18,363 bases of DNA. It comes from Bacilli bacterium. GTDB lineage: Bacteria > Bacillota_I > Bacilli_A > ML615J-28 > CAG-698. Positions 8,060-16,457 of this stretch are shown one piece after another (the stretch's first letter is position 1; the number at the start of each line of letters is the position of its first letter). The stretch is from assembly GCA_016296945.1 (NCBI GenBank), contig JAEDHQ010000035.1, positions 1 through 18,363 on the forward strand. Reading direction: 5' to 3'. The position numbers were made by a program, and so were the translations under genes. The notes under the pieces were generated by a model that was not told the origin of the DNA, searched no databases, and saw only the letters and a program-made list of their open reading frames with translations.

Positions 8060-9510
8060 TATTTCACCTTACCTTGTTTATTTGCATTTTTTAATAAATC
8101 TTGTTTAATATCCCATAATCTTTGTGATAAATCAACATAATAATTATGAGGATTTTCAAAACGTTTGACTTCATCCCATAGTTTTTTAACTTCTCCTTTA
8201 CAATAGTTTTGAATATCTTGCATAGAAGGAGTTTCATAAACTATTTCACCATTTAAAACTATAGGTACTAATAACTCTTGAACATAATAATTATCAATAG
8301 TTTTACGTTTCCATGCTGCTTCAGGATCAAATATTTCAATTTCACCACATGGTGCTTCTTCATCATATACTGTAATTAAGTCAGCTATTGCTTTATTTGT
8401 ATCTTTAGCAATTAATCGATATACCTTTTTAAAGTGTGGTGTAGTAATCTTTTCAACATTTTCGCTTATTTTTATTTTAGGAATTACTTCTCCATCTTTT
8501 TCGACTGCAACTAATTTGTATACTCCATCAAATACTGGACTATTCTTTGATGTAATCATTCGTTCACCAACACCAAAAGAATCTACTTTTGCTCCTTGGA
8601 AGAATAAATCACGAATAATATATTCATCTAAAGAATTTGATGCAACAATTTTACAGTCACTATATCCCGCTGCATCAAGCATTTCACGTGCTTTATTTGA
8701 TTGATATGCGATATCACCAGAGTCTAAACGAATTGCTTTAGGTCGTTTACCCATTGGTTTTAAAACATTATTAAATGCTTTAATTGCATTAGGGACACCA
8801 CTCTTTAAAATATTATATGTGTCAACTAATAAAACAACATTATCTGGATAGACTTTACAATATGTTTCAAAAGCTTGATACTCTGAATCAAACATTTGCA
8901 CCCATGAATGAGCCATTGTACCAGATGCAGGTACGCCATATAAATAATCAGTTAAAACATTTGATGTACTAGTGCATCCTCCAATAAAAGCAGCACGAGC
9001 ACCTAATGTTGCTGATAATGGGCCATGAGCACGACGAGCTCCAAACTCAGAGATAGGATGTTGAGCAGATGCTCTAACTATTCTATTTGCTTTTGTAGCA
9101 ATCAATGAACTATGATTAATTACAGATAAAACATATGTTTCAATAAATTGCGCTTCGATAGCGTTTGATTTTACAATCATAATTGGTTCTTTGGGAAATA
9201 CTGGGGTTCCTTCTTTCATCGCATAGATATCACCAGTGAATCTGAATGTTTTTAAATATTCTAAAAATTGTTCGGAAAAGCAATTTTTCTTTCTTAAAAA
9301 AGCAACTTCCTCATCATTAAAGTGTAAATTCTTAATATAATCAATGACAATATCAAGGCCTGCAGCAATGGCAAACCCTCCATTATCAGGAACAGTACGA
9401 TAAAAAACATCAAAATAACAAATCTTATCTTTCATTTCAGATTCAAAATAGCCATTAGCCATTGTTAATTCATAGAAATCACACATCAAAGTAAAATTAA
9501 ACTTATCCAT
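8059..9510 (-). CDS. pncB: nicotinate phosphoribosyltransferase
   Basis: The enzyme makes nicotinate mononucleotide from nicotinate and PRPP, with ATP hydrolysis, in the Preiss-Handler NAD salvage route; it is cytosolic. The 483 residues fit the usual Firmicute length. Motifs seen are FYELTMANGYF (12-22), SEFGARRAHG (154-163), GTMAHS (197-202) with His201 as the likely phosphorylated histidine, and RLDSGD (261-266) for the phosphoribosyl site. GAGGT lies six bases before the ATG. A TATAAT on the minus strand at 9586-9591 could be its -10, but no good -35 is seen. The gene lies immediately after the terminator of the threonine operon and shares a transcript with lgt. No functional tie between NAD salvage and lipoprotein lipidation is evident. 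Confidence 0.95.
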   Translation of the reverse strand: MDKFNFTLMCDFYELTMANGYFESEMKDKICYFDVFYRTVPDNGGFAIAAGLDIVIDYIKNLHFNDEEVAFLRKKNCFSEQFLEYLKTFRFTGDIYAMKEGTPVFPKEPIMIVKSNAIEAQFIETYVLSVINHSSLIATKANRIVRASAQHPISEFGARRAHGPLSATLGARAAFIGGCTSTSNVLTDYLYGVPASGTMAHSWVQMFDSEYQAFETYCKVYPDNVVLLVDTYNILKSGVPNAIKAFNNVLKPMGKRPKAIRLDSGDIAYQSNKAREMLDAAGYSDCKIVASNSLDEYIIRDLFFQGAKVDSFGVGERMITSKNSPVFDGVYKLVAVEKDGEVIPKIKISENVEKITTPHFKKVYRLIAKDTNKAIADLITVYDEEAPCGEIEIFDPEAAWKRKTIDNYYVQELLVPIVLNGEIVYETPSMQDIQNYCKGEVKKLWDEVKRFENPHNYYVDLSQRLWDIKQDLLKNANKQGKVK

Positions 9511-9530
9511 ATATATACCTCATAATATCA

Positions 9531-9582
9531 AAATAAAAAACAATAACAAAATCATTATAATAATTGATAATTTGTTATTGTT
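9531..9582 (-). terminator. terminator of the threonine operon, in front of pncB
   Basis: A perfect 12-bp inverted repeat (9539-9550 with 9571-9582) encloses a 20-base loop that can pair further, with one bulge. On the minus strand it is followed by TTTTTTATTTT (to about 9531). It lies 50 bases beyond the asd stop. Because a TATAAT at 9586-9591 precedes it, the hairpin could also sit in the pncB leader or act as an operator. Confidence 0.7.
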
Positions 9583-9631
9583 ATTATTATACACCATTTT
9601 ATTATTTTTTAAAAGATTTATTATATGACAT

Positions 9632-10642
9632 TTATAACATTTTATGATCAATTACATATTTTGCTATTTGAACCGCATTACTAGCAGCTCCTTTACGAAT
9701 GTTATCACCAACAGTATAGAATAAAATACCATTTTTACAAGATAAATCTTTACGAATTCTTCCTACATAAATCAAATCATTCCCATTAGCCATTGTGCTT
9801 GTTGGGTAAATATGATTAAATGGATCATCAACTAATTTAAGACCAGGATAATTTCTAAATAATTCTCTTACTTCATCTAATTCAAATTCATTCTCTAGTT
9901 CAGCCATAATTGATACACCATGGCCATTAGGAACAGGAACTCTGATGCATGTCGCACTTACTAATAAATCTGGTTTATGTAACATTTTTATAGTTTCATC
10001 AACCATCTTCATTTCTTCTTTAGTATAACCACTTTCTAAAAATGAATCGATTTCTGGAATACATGTTTCAGCAATTTTATAAGGATAAAAAGCATTATCT
10101 TCTCCTTTTTTAGTATTTTCTAAATCTTTGATTCCTTTCATTCCACTTCCACTAACTGCTTGATAACTATTGTATACGACACGTTTCAAACCATATTTTT
10201 CATCTAATGCTTTTAATGGTACAACAGATTGAATTGTACTGCAATTTGGATTAGCAATAATACCATGATTGCGGATATCAAAGGCATTTACTTCTGGCAC
10301 AACTAAAGGTAAATTTGGATCTTTACGAAAAGCAGATGAATTATCAACAACTAAAATTCCTTCAGCTGCAAACTTTGGAGCATATTCTAACGCAACACTA
10401 CCCCCAGCACTAAACAAAGCAATTTCTATTCCTAAACCCTTAAATGATTCTTCAGTTAATTCACGAACAACGACATCTTTTCCCTCATAGTTGATTACTT
10501 TCCCAGCACTTTTATGCGATGCAAATAGGAATAGTTCCTTAATAGGCATCTTATATTCAGCTAATACTTTTAAGAATGTGGAACCCACAACTCCAGTTGC
10601 TCCAACTACAGCTATATTATATTTCTTTTCATTTTTTTCCAT
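9632..10642 (-). CDS. asd: aspartate-semialdehyde dehydrogenase
   Basis: This enzyme reduces aspartyl phosphate to aspartate semialdehyde with NADPH, the branch point to lysine/diaminopimelate and to threonine/methionine. The 336 residues begin with the dinucleotide site GATGVVG (14-20). The catalytic Cys134 sits in NPNCSTIQ. The acid-base pair Arg234 and His241 are in CIRVPVPNGHG, and QAVSGSG is at 161-167. It is the last gene of the operon. Its ATG lies one base beyond the hom stop and has its own AAAGGTGG nine bases upstream inside the end of hom, which should allow expression above that of hom. Its placement inside a threonine cluster, without an aspartate kinase nearby, suggests lysC is elsewhere. 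Confidence 0.96.
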   Translation of the reverse strand: MEKNEKKYNIAVVGATGVVGSTFLKVLAEYKMPIKELFLFASHKSAGKVINYEGKDVVVRELTEESFKGLGIEIALFSAGGSVALEYAPKFAAEGILVVDNSSAFRKDPNLPLVVPEVNAFDIRNHGIIANPNCSTIQSVVPLKALDEKYGLKRVVYNSYQAVSGSGMKGIKDLENTKKGEDNAFYPYKIAETCIPEIDSFLESGYTKEEMKMVDETIKMLHKPDLLVSATCIRVPVPNGHGVSIMAELENEFELDEVRELFRNYPGLKLVDDPFNHIYPTSTMANGNDLIYVGRIRKDLSCKNGILFYTVGDNIRKGAASNAVQIAKYVIDHKML

Positions 10643-10643
10643 T

Positions 10644-11789
10644 TCACATTACCACCTTTGCATAAAAAATAATATTTTCCATTTGTTTTTTTATTTCCTC
10701 AAAACTAACTTCTTTTGTCAATATTTGATTATCTATTGCTTTATCAATTAATTTATCTTCAACTAGTGATTTATCTTTTACTCTTAAATAATATTTTCCA
10801 CTTTCTTCTAATTCATTAATTCTATAAGTGTTTCTATTTTTAAAAGTATAATTCATATCATTATTTACAATCATTATTATGTCATTAACTATTGCATTAG
10901 CCGTTGGATATCTTCCTGCTCCTTTACCATAAAATAATAGATCATCATTATAATCACATTTTATTTCTACTACATTAAATTCATTAGAAGTTTTTGCAAT
11001 AATTGAATCCTTTGATACAAATTTAGGTTCAACGCTAATTGAAATATTTTCCCCAACTAATGACGAACTAGCAACAAATTTTATAGCGTATCCTAAATTA
11101 TCCGCATAAGTAATATCAATATCACTAACATTTTTAATTCCAAAATGCCATACTTTATCAATATTAATATTTGTCTGATATGCGATATCAGATAAAATTG
11201 ATATTTTTCTTACCATATCTAAACCTTCTAAATCAGCAGTTGGATCAGCTTCTGCAAACCCTGCTTCTTGCGCTAATTTCAAAGCATTTGCAAATGGTAG
11301 CTTTTCATTAGTCATTTTTGATAAGATATAGTTTGTAGTTCCATTTAATATTCCTTTGATCTCGGAAATCTGATTAACAATTGAAGCAACATGTGTTTGC
11401 TTAATAATTGGAATTCCACCGCCAACACTTGCTTCATAGTAAAAAGAAACTCCTTTTTGACTTTTAATTTCTGTTAATTCTTCGATATGACTTGCAACAA
11501 CTTCTTTGTTTGCCGTCACAACATGCTTTGAAGCAAGCAAAGCTTTTTTAATACATTGATATGAAAAATTCCCTGCACCCATTGTTTCCACAACAATCGA
11601 AATACTTTTATCATTTATTATATCATCATAATTATCTGTGATTATGTTATTAACTAATTCTTGTTTTGAAAAATCCTTATCTAATATCTTTACAACTTTT
11701 ATATTTTGCAATAAAGGGACTTTATTTATGATATCATAAACACCATAACCCACTGTTCCTAATCCTAAAATAGCTATTTTTATACACAT
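10644..11789 (-). CDS. hom: homoserine dehydrogenase with shortened C-terminus
   Basis: The enzyme reduces aspartate semialdehyde to homoserine. From the ATG at 11789 the product is 381 residues. A TTG at 11807 is in frame but overlaps the upstream gene and lacks a ribosome site, so I reject it. GLGTVG (9-14) is the nucleotide site, TANKE (92-96) and NGTTNYIL (149-156) are family motifs, and ADPTADLEGLDMVRK ends at the likely catalytic Lys195. The usual Gram-positive enzyme is about 430 residues and ends in an ACT domain that senses threonine. Here only about 50 residues (YYLRVKDKSLVED onward) remain after the catalytic domain, beginning like an ACT strand but too short. Feedback control may therefore be altered. 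The start is four bases after the upstream stop, which fits reinitiation. Confidence 0.94.
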   Translation of the reverse strand: MCIKIAILGLGTVGYGVYDIINKVPLLQNIKVVKILDKDFSKQELVNNIITDNYDDIINDKSISIVVETMGAGNFSYQCIKKALLASKHVVTANKEVVASHIEELTEIKSQKGVSFYYEASVGGGIPIIKQTHVASIVNQISEIKGILNGTTNYILSKMTNEKLPFANALKLAQEAGFAEADPTADLEGLDMVRKISILSDIAYQTNINIDKVWHFGIKNVSDIDITYADNLGYAIKFVASSSLVGENISISVEPKFVSKDSIIAKTSNEFNVVEIKCDYNDDLLFYGKGAGRYPTANAIVNDIIMIVNNDMNYTFKNRNTYRINELEESGKYYLRVKDKSLVEDKLIDKAIDNQILTKEVSFEEIKKQMENIIFYAKVVM

Positions 11790-11793
11790 ACTT

Positions 11794-12225
11794 CTATTCA
11801 ATAGCAATTAATCTTGCTGTTTTCACTCCTTCTATCAATAATACTTTATTTAAAAATTCATTTAAGTCTATTTTCATTTCAATTACATCAATTGTTAACG
11901 TGACAAAGGCACTATTATAAATTGGCATTTCTTGGTTGATTGATAAGACATTTCCATCTAAACTAGCCACAAAATTCAAAAGATTCGATAAGACTCCTTT
12001 ATTATGTTCCAAGATAAAAGTAAAAATTGCTTTCTTTCCTAAATCTTGCGATGGTAAAAAAACCATATTATTGTATTTATAAAAAGTGCCACGACTAATA
12101 CCAACTGCCTTACAAGCATCACTAATACTTAGTTTTTCAGTTGAGATTAATTGTGTTGCTTTTACGACAGCTAAAACATTTTCTGGTAATATCTTTTTAT
12201 GTACAATTAAATAATCATTAACCAT
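11794..12225 (-). CDS. HTH-like/ACT domain protein of the PheB (UPF0735) family
   Basis: The 143-residue protein has a helix-turn-helix-like segment at 31-53 (LSISDACKAVGISRGTFYKY) and an ACT amino-acid-binding domain at about 66-140 (AIFTFILEHNKGVLSNLLNFVASLDGNVLSINQ). This order matches the UPF0735/PheB family, which is often found beside hom or pheA genes in Firmicutes. Its biochemical role is not well established. It starts inside the last 8 bases of thrB (ATGGTTAA overlap) and has a good GGGAGGT five bases upstream, so it is made in step with the threonine enzymes. I infer that it senses an amino acid of this pathway, either as a regulator of transcription or as a detached regulatory subunit for the ACT-poor homoserine dehydrogenase next to it. 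Confidence 0.85.
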   Translation of the reverse strand: MVNDYLIVHKKILPENVLAVVKATQLISTEKLSISDACKAVGISRGTFYKYNNMVFLPSQDLGKKAIFTFILEHNKGVLSNLLNFVASLDGNVLSINQEMPIYNSAFVTLTIDVIEMKIDLNEFLNKVLLIEGVKTARLIAIE

Positions 12226-13099
12226 TTATTACCTCCCATTGAGTACCTAAAGTATCAATTTTTAATTCTAAATATTGCCATTTATTACTTACTTTAATAC
12301 TATCTAAAGACTCTTTGATTGATTTTTTACTGAGCATTAATAAAGTAGATCCACTACCACTTATAACAAAAGGCAATTTTTCTTTGTTTGCAAATTCTAT
12401 AAACTTATCACTCTCATGTATTAATGGAAGACGATATGGTTGATGAATTTTATCATTTAATGCTGCATATAATCCGATAAAATCTCCAGTTTCTAATAAT
12501 TTAGGAATGTTAATTGCTCTGCTCATACTGTAAACAACACTTTTATAATCTAATGACTTTGGCAATACACTACGCGCTAGCGATGTTCTGATTTGAAAAT
12601 CTGGTATTAAAGCATTAAATATAATCTTTTCGTTTACTTGATACTTATAAGAATATACATTCTCACCACTGATAAAAGAAGCAACTAATCCCCCTAATAA
12701 AGCAGGAGCAACATTATCTGGATGACCTTCTAAAACATTGGCCAATTTTAATACTACAGTCTTGTCAATCTCTTTTCCTAGCATGATAAATCCACCAACA
12801 ATCCCGCCAATAATACACGTTGCACTACTTCCTAGCCCCCGACAAATTGGAACATTTTCAATAATTTCTAATGAAAATTTTATTTCTTCACTATTATAAT
12901 ATTCATAAACCTTTTTAGCTCCTTGAATAAATAAATTTTCTTCATTCGCAAATTCATTTACCACATTTATAAATATGTATTCATCATTTTTTTCAATAAT
13001 AAATTCATTATACAAATTTAACGCAATTCCTAAACAATCAAAACCAGGTCCGAGGTTTGCAGAAGTTGCAGGAACTTTAATTTTATATTTTTTATTCAT
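12218..13099 (-). CDS. thrB: homoserine kinase
   Basis: This GHMP-family kinase phosphorylates homoserine to O-phosphohomoserine using ATP, in the cytosol. The 293 residues show the three family motifs: the N-terminal PATSANLGPGFD (10-21), the ATP-binding PICRGLGSSA (84-93), and the C-terminal SGSGST (247-252), with GHPDN at 125-129 between them. Length is normal. It overlaps thrC by 8 bases upstream and the HTH/ACT gene by 8 bases downstream, so the three are strongly coupled. Confidence 0.96.
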   Translation of the reverse strand: MNKKYKIKVPATSANLGPGFDCLGIALNLYNEFIIEKNDEYIFINVVNEFANEENLFIQGAKKVYEYYNSEEIKFSLEIIENVPICRGLGSSATCIIGGIVGGFIMLGKEIDKTVVLKLANVLEGHPDNVAPALLGGLVASFISGENVYSYKYQVNEKIIFNALIPDFQIRTSLARSVLPKSLDYKSVVYSMSRAINIPKLLETGDFIGLYAALNDKIHQPYRLPLIHESDKFIEFANKEKLPFVISGSGSTLLMLSKKSIKESLDSIKVSNKWQYLELKIDTLGTQWEVING

Positions 13100-14567
13100 T
13101 ATTTAGCTCCATTAATAATTTCTTCAAATTTTCATAACTTTCATCAAGTTTCCAAATTGTCTTTGGATAACTTGCTGAAATCTTTTTTATCATCTCTGGT
13201 TCTTCTATTCTCGTCTTTTCTTTTATAGCCTTAATTGCGTCAAAATCATCAGCATAATCACCAATACCAATCGCCTTTGCAATTGACTTTGGAAACTTAT
13301 ATGGATGAGCAGTAGAAACAACTACAGTTTTAGTTTTATCTTTTGAATCCGCTAAATATTTTTGATAAGCACAATAGCCTACAGCAGTATGAGTATCAAT
13401 CAAATAATCATATGACTGATATACATCATTGATAGCTTCACTTACTTCTGCTTCAGTGGCACTATATGCTTTAAATTGTCCTAGAGTTTCAAGAAAATCT
13501 TCACTAACAGTATAGACACCCGATTTATCTAGCTCATTCATCAATTCGTTTACTTTGTTTACATCGAAAGAACTATAATACAATAATCTTTCGAGGTTTG
13601 ATGAAACTAAAATATCCATTGAAGGAGATGACGTCTTAATAAACTTCCTATTTTTGTTATATTCTTTATTATTAAAAAAATCAGTTAACACTTTATTATC
13701 ATTAGATGCGCAAATTAATTTATTGATTGGTAACCCCATTTTCTTAGCTAAGAAACCAGCTAAAATATTACCAAAGTTTCCAGTTGGAACAACAAAGTTT
13801 ATTTTTTCACCAATCATATCAGAACTAATTAATCTGAAATACCCATAGAAATAATACACTATTTGTGGAATTAATCTACCTATATTTATTGAATTAGCGC
13901 TTGACAATGGAATGTTTTTTGAATGTTCAAAACGTAAAGGATCGTTAAACACTTTCTTTACAAGTTTTTGTGCATCATCAAAGTTTCCTTCAATCGCAAT
14001 TACTTTTAGCCTATCATTTGCAAGTGATAACATTTGACGCTCCTGAATGGCACTTACTCCATTAGTTGGATATAAAACTACCATATATGTATCTAAATCA
14101 TATGAAAAGCCCTTTAAGGCTGCACTTCCAGTATCACCAGATGTAGCAGTTAAAATAATTGTTTTATTTTCTTGATTATTAATTCTTTTGCTTTCTTTCA
14201 TTAATAAAGGTAAGATTGACAAAGCAACATCTTTAAAAGCTAATGTTGGGCCATGAAATAATTCTAAGAAACTTACTTCATCGGTTCCCTTCATTTTCTT
14301 CATTTCTACAATATTTAATGTATCAAATTTTTCATCATATGCTTTGTCTACTATTTCTTTGATTTTTTCATCTTCAAAATCACTTAAATAATTTTTTAGA
14401 ATTTCTATTGCTAAATCTTGATATGATAGTTTAGACATTTCTTTTAGTTCATCTAGACAATATACTTTAATATCATCTTTTACATATAAACCACCATCGT
14501 TAGCTAATCCTTTAATTATTGCTTGTGAAGAAGTTACCTTTTCTTTCCCTCTAGTACTATGATACAT
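13092..14567 (-). CDS. thrC: threonine synthase
   Basis: This PLP enzyme converts O-phosphohomoserine to threonine. The 491 residues contain the lysine that binds PLP, Lys112 in GPTLAFKD, and the phosphate-binding loop TATSGDTGSAAL near 141-152. The length, and the N-terminal stretch MYHSTRGKEKVTSSQAIIKG, place it in the longer class typical of the bacterial and fungal type with its extra N-terminal domain. It is the first gene of the operon, with GAGGTG five bases before its ATG and a promoter just upstream. The leader is only about 30 bases, so no T-box or long attenuator fits in front of it. Confidence 0.96.
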   Translation of the reverse strand: MYHSTRGKEKVTSSQAIIKGLANDGGLYVKDDIKVYCLDELKEMSKLSYQDLAIEILKNYLSDFEDEKIKEIVDKAYDEKFDTLNIVEMKKMKGTDEVSFLELFHGPTLAFKDVALSILPLLMKESKRINNQENKTIILTATSGDTGSAALKGFSYDLDTYMVVLYPTNGVSAIQERQMLSLANDRLKVIAIEGNFDDAQKLVKKVFNDPLRFEHSKNIPLSSANSINIGRLIPQIVYYFYGYFRLISSDMIGEKINFVVPTGNFGNILAGFLAKKMGLPINKLICASNDNKVLTDFFNNKEYNKNRKFIKTSSPSMDILVSSNLERLLYYSSFDVNKVNELMNELDKSGVYTVSEDFLETLGQFKAYSATEAEVSEAINDVYQSYDYLIDTHTAVGYCAYQKYLADSKDKTKTVVVSTAHPYKFPKSIAKAIGIGDYADDFDAIKAIKEKTRIEEPEMIKKISASYPKTIWKLDESYENLKKLLMELNNE

Positions 14568-14598
14568 GTTTTCACCTCGTAAACAATTGTTTTGTTAT

Positions 14599-14627
14599 AT
14601 TATACACTATTACAAAATAAAAAACAA
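14599..14627 (-). promoter_or_regulatory. promoter of the threonine operon
   Basis: On the minus strand TATAAT lies at 14599-14604 and TTGTTT at 14622-14627, with 17 bases between them. The -35 box falls within the T-run side of the upstream terminator hairpin, so the two signals are packed together. The distance to the thrC ATG is about 30 bases. Confidence 0.65.
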
Positions 14628-14653
14628 GTGTTTTCTATAAATAAACACTTGTT
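14612..14653 (-). terminator. terminator of the FAD-dehydrogenase gene
   Basis: A perfect 11-bp inverted repeat (14623-14633 with 14643-14653, loop of nine bases) is followed on the minus strand by TTTTTATTTT. It begins nine bases beyond the stop of the dehydrogenase gene. Confidence 0.85.
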
Positions 14654-14661
14654 CATTATTT

Positions 14662-16077
14662 TTAGGATCTATTAATGATTGAGCGGGCAACTTTTACGCC
14701 ATTAGCACCAGCTTGTGCTAAACCACGAGTAATACCTGCACCATCGCCACCAACAAATAGGTTAGTGATTTTTGTTTCAAACTCATTACTAACTTTTACT
14801 CTATCAGAATAAAATTTTGCTTCAACACCATAGAATAATGTATGATCATTTGCAATGCCAGGTGTGACTGTATTTAATGCTTCAATCATTTCAATTAAGG
14901 ATTTCATTGTATTATAAGGAAGTATTAATCCCAAATCACCAGGAACAGCTTCCTTTAATGTTGGTTTTACAAATCCTTCTTCGATACGTTTCTTAGTTGA
15001 TCTCCTACCTTTTAGAATATCTCCATATTTTTGAACTATTACACTACCATTTGATAATTTATTTGCAAGATGAGAAATTGACATTGCATATTCATTTGGA
15101 TCCTTAAATGGATCATCAAATTCATGAGATACTAGCAAAGCAAAGTTTGTATTGTTTGATCCTAATTTTGAATCATGATATGAATGTCCATTGCATAGCA
15201 TTGTGCCGCTATGATTTTCAATAACTACATGTCCACTTGGATTAGAGCAGAAAGTACGAACTTGAGTTCCTACACTAGTATTGAAAATGAATTTTCCTTC
15301 ATATAAATGCTTATTAATATTATCCATGATAATATTATTTGTTTCCACACGAACACCAATATCAACACGATTACTCTTCATTTCAACGTTATGTTTTAAT
15401 AGCGTCGAATTAAGCCATTCAGCACCAGCTCTACCAACTCCTAAAACAACATAATCACTTAAAATTTGTTCACCATTTTCTAATACTACGCCTTTTACAA
15501 CATCATTTTCCACAATAATATCAGACACCATTGTAGCAAATAATGTATCAATATGTTCTTTTAACTTTTTATTAATACTTGTTAATACTTGTAAGTTAAC
15601 TTCAGTTCCTAAATGTCTAACATGACTCTTTAATAACTTCAAGCCAACACTAATTCCTAATTTTTCAATTTCATATACTTCAGGTGTTGTCGGATCAGTT
15701 AGTTCAGTTGGAGCTCCATGTTCTAAGTTAATCTTATCAACATATTTGATTAAATCTAGAACTTCATCTTCATCAAGATATTCACTCATCCAACCACCAA
15801 ATTCATTAGTAATATTAAACTTTCCATCTGAATATGCCCCACTGCCACCAAAACCACTTGTCATAGAACAACTTGGTGAACAGCTTGCATATCCTTTCTT
15901 ATTCTTTGGACATTGGACTAATTTCTTTTCGAGAATCGGACAATGACGCTTTTGAATATCTGGTCCCTTATCAATCAATAACACTTTAAAATCAGGTTTC
16001 TTAAGCATTAATTCATAGCATGTAAAGATTCCCATTGGACCAGCACCAACTACTATGCAATCATATTTTTTGTACAT
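14662..16077 (-). CDS. FAD-dependent dehydrogenase (COG2509-like)
   Basis: This is a cytosolic flavoprotein of the uncharacterised FAD-dependent dehydrogenase group. The N-terminal Rossmann motif is VVGAGPMG (GAGPMG at 11-16), followed by a second dinucleotide-type strand (ILSDYVVLGVGRAG) and the C-terminal FAD-contacting FVGGDGAGITRGLAQAGANG. Four cysteines at residues 46, 56, 66 and 70 lie just before GFGGSGAYSDGK. The ATG at 16077 is preferred (471 residues) because GAAGGTG ends six bases before it. A GTG at 16086 in the same frame overlaps that ribosome site. It is transcribed alone, from a strong promoter, and ended by a hairpin. The substrate is not known. Annotation as an oxidoreductase is safe; anything more specific is not. 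Confidence 0.85.
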   Translation of the reverse strand: MYKKYDCIVVGAGPMGIFTCYELMLKKPDFKVLLIDKGPDIQKRHCPILEKKLVQCPKNKKGYASCSPSCSMTSGFGGSGAYSDGKFNITNEFGGWMSEYLDEDEVLDLIKYVDKINLEHGAPTELTDPTTPEVYEIEKLGISVGLKLLKSHVRHLGTEVNLQVLTSINKKLKEHIDTLFATMVSDIIVENDVVKGVVLENGEQILSDYVVLGVGRAGAEWLNSTLLKHNVEMKSNRVDIGVRVETNNIIMDNINKHLYEGKFIFNTSVGTQVRTFCSNPSGHVVIENHSGTMLCNGHSYHDSKLGSNNTNFALLVSHEFDDPFKDPNEYAMSISHLANKLSNGSVIVQKYGDILKGRRSTKKRIEEGFVKPTLKEAVPGDLGLILPYNTMKSLIEMIEALNTVTPGIANDHTLFYGVEAKFYSDRVKVSNEFETKITNLFVGGDGAGITRGLAQAGANGVKVARSIINRS

Positions 16078-16111
16078 ATACTTCACCTTCTTTTATCCTT
16101 TTCAACAATTT

Positions 16112-16139
16112 ATTATATCATACTTTTTATTATTTTCAA
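16112..16139 (-). promoter_or_regulatory. promoter of the FAD-dehydrogenase gene
   Basis: On the minus strand TTGAAA (16134-16139), a 16-base spacer and TATAAT (16112-16117) with an upstream TGA give a full extended -10 promoter. It diverges from the tRNA promoter about 30 bases away. Confidence 0.75.
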
Positions 16140-16166
16140 GATATAAAAATTTTTATAAAAAGGGTA

Positions 16167-16194
16167 TTGCAAAAATATTGAAATATGGTATAAT
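16167..16194 (+). promoter_or_regulatory. promoter of the tRNA cluster
   Basis: TTGCAA (16167-16172) and TATAAT (16189-16194) are separated by 16 bases, with TGG directly before the -10 box. The tRNA-Leu gene begins 19 bases past the -10, so the primary transcript has only a very short 5' leader. Confidence 0.75.
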
Positions 16195-16212
16195 AATATA
16201 GCAACTTGATAT

Positions 16213-16295
16213 GCGGATATGGCGAAATTGGCAGACGCGCTAGACTTAGGCTCTAGTTCTTACGAGTGCAGGTTCGACTCCTGTTATCCGCACCA
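16213..16295 (+). tRNA. tRNA-Leu (anticodon TAG)
   Basis: The acceptor GCGGATA (16213-16219) pairs with TATCCGC (16285-16291). The anticodon loop CTTAGGC holds TAG, reading CUA-type leucine codons. The variable arm is longer than in class I tRNAs, as expected for leucine. The T-arm has GGTTCGA and the CCA end is encoded at 16293-16295. Confidence 0.95.
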
Positions 16296-16303
16296 TTTTT
16301 TAT

Positions 16304-16377
16304 AGGGGTATAGTTCAATGGTAGAGCAGCGGTCTCCAAAACCGTAGATGAGGGTTCGAATCCTTCTACCCCTGCCA
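16304..16377 (+). tRNA. tRNA-Trp (anticodon CCA)
   Basis: The acceptor AGGGGTA pairs with TACCCCT. The anticodon loop CTCCAAA contains CCA, which reads UGG only. The T-arm has GGTTCGAATCC and the CCA end is encoded. It lies eight bases after tRNA-Leu. Confidence 0.96.
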
Positions 16378-16379
16378 AT

Positions 16380-16457
16380 GGCGGCTGTGGTGAAGAGGCC
16401 TAACACATCGGATTGTGGCTCCGACATTCGCGCGTTCGAATCGCGTCAGCCGCCCCA
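16380..16457 (+). tRNA. tRNA-His (anticodon GTG)
   Basis: The anticodon loop TTGTGGC contains GTG. The acceptor GCGGCTG pairs with CAGCCGC and is extended by an encoded G at 16380 facing C at 16454, the G-1:C73 identity pair specific to bacterial tRNA-His. CCA is encoded at 16455-16457. It follows tRNA-Trp after two bases. Confidence 0.96.

Noticed and set aside
11790..11807. Earlier TTG start for hom
   Set aside because: It has no ribosome site and overlaps the upstream gene. The ATG at 11789 places the GxGxxG motif at the usual distance from the N-terminus.
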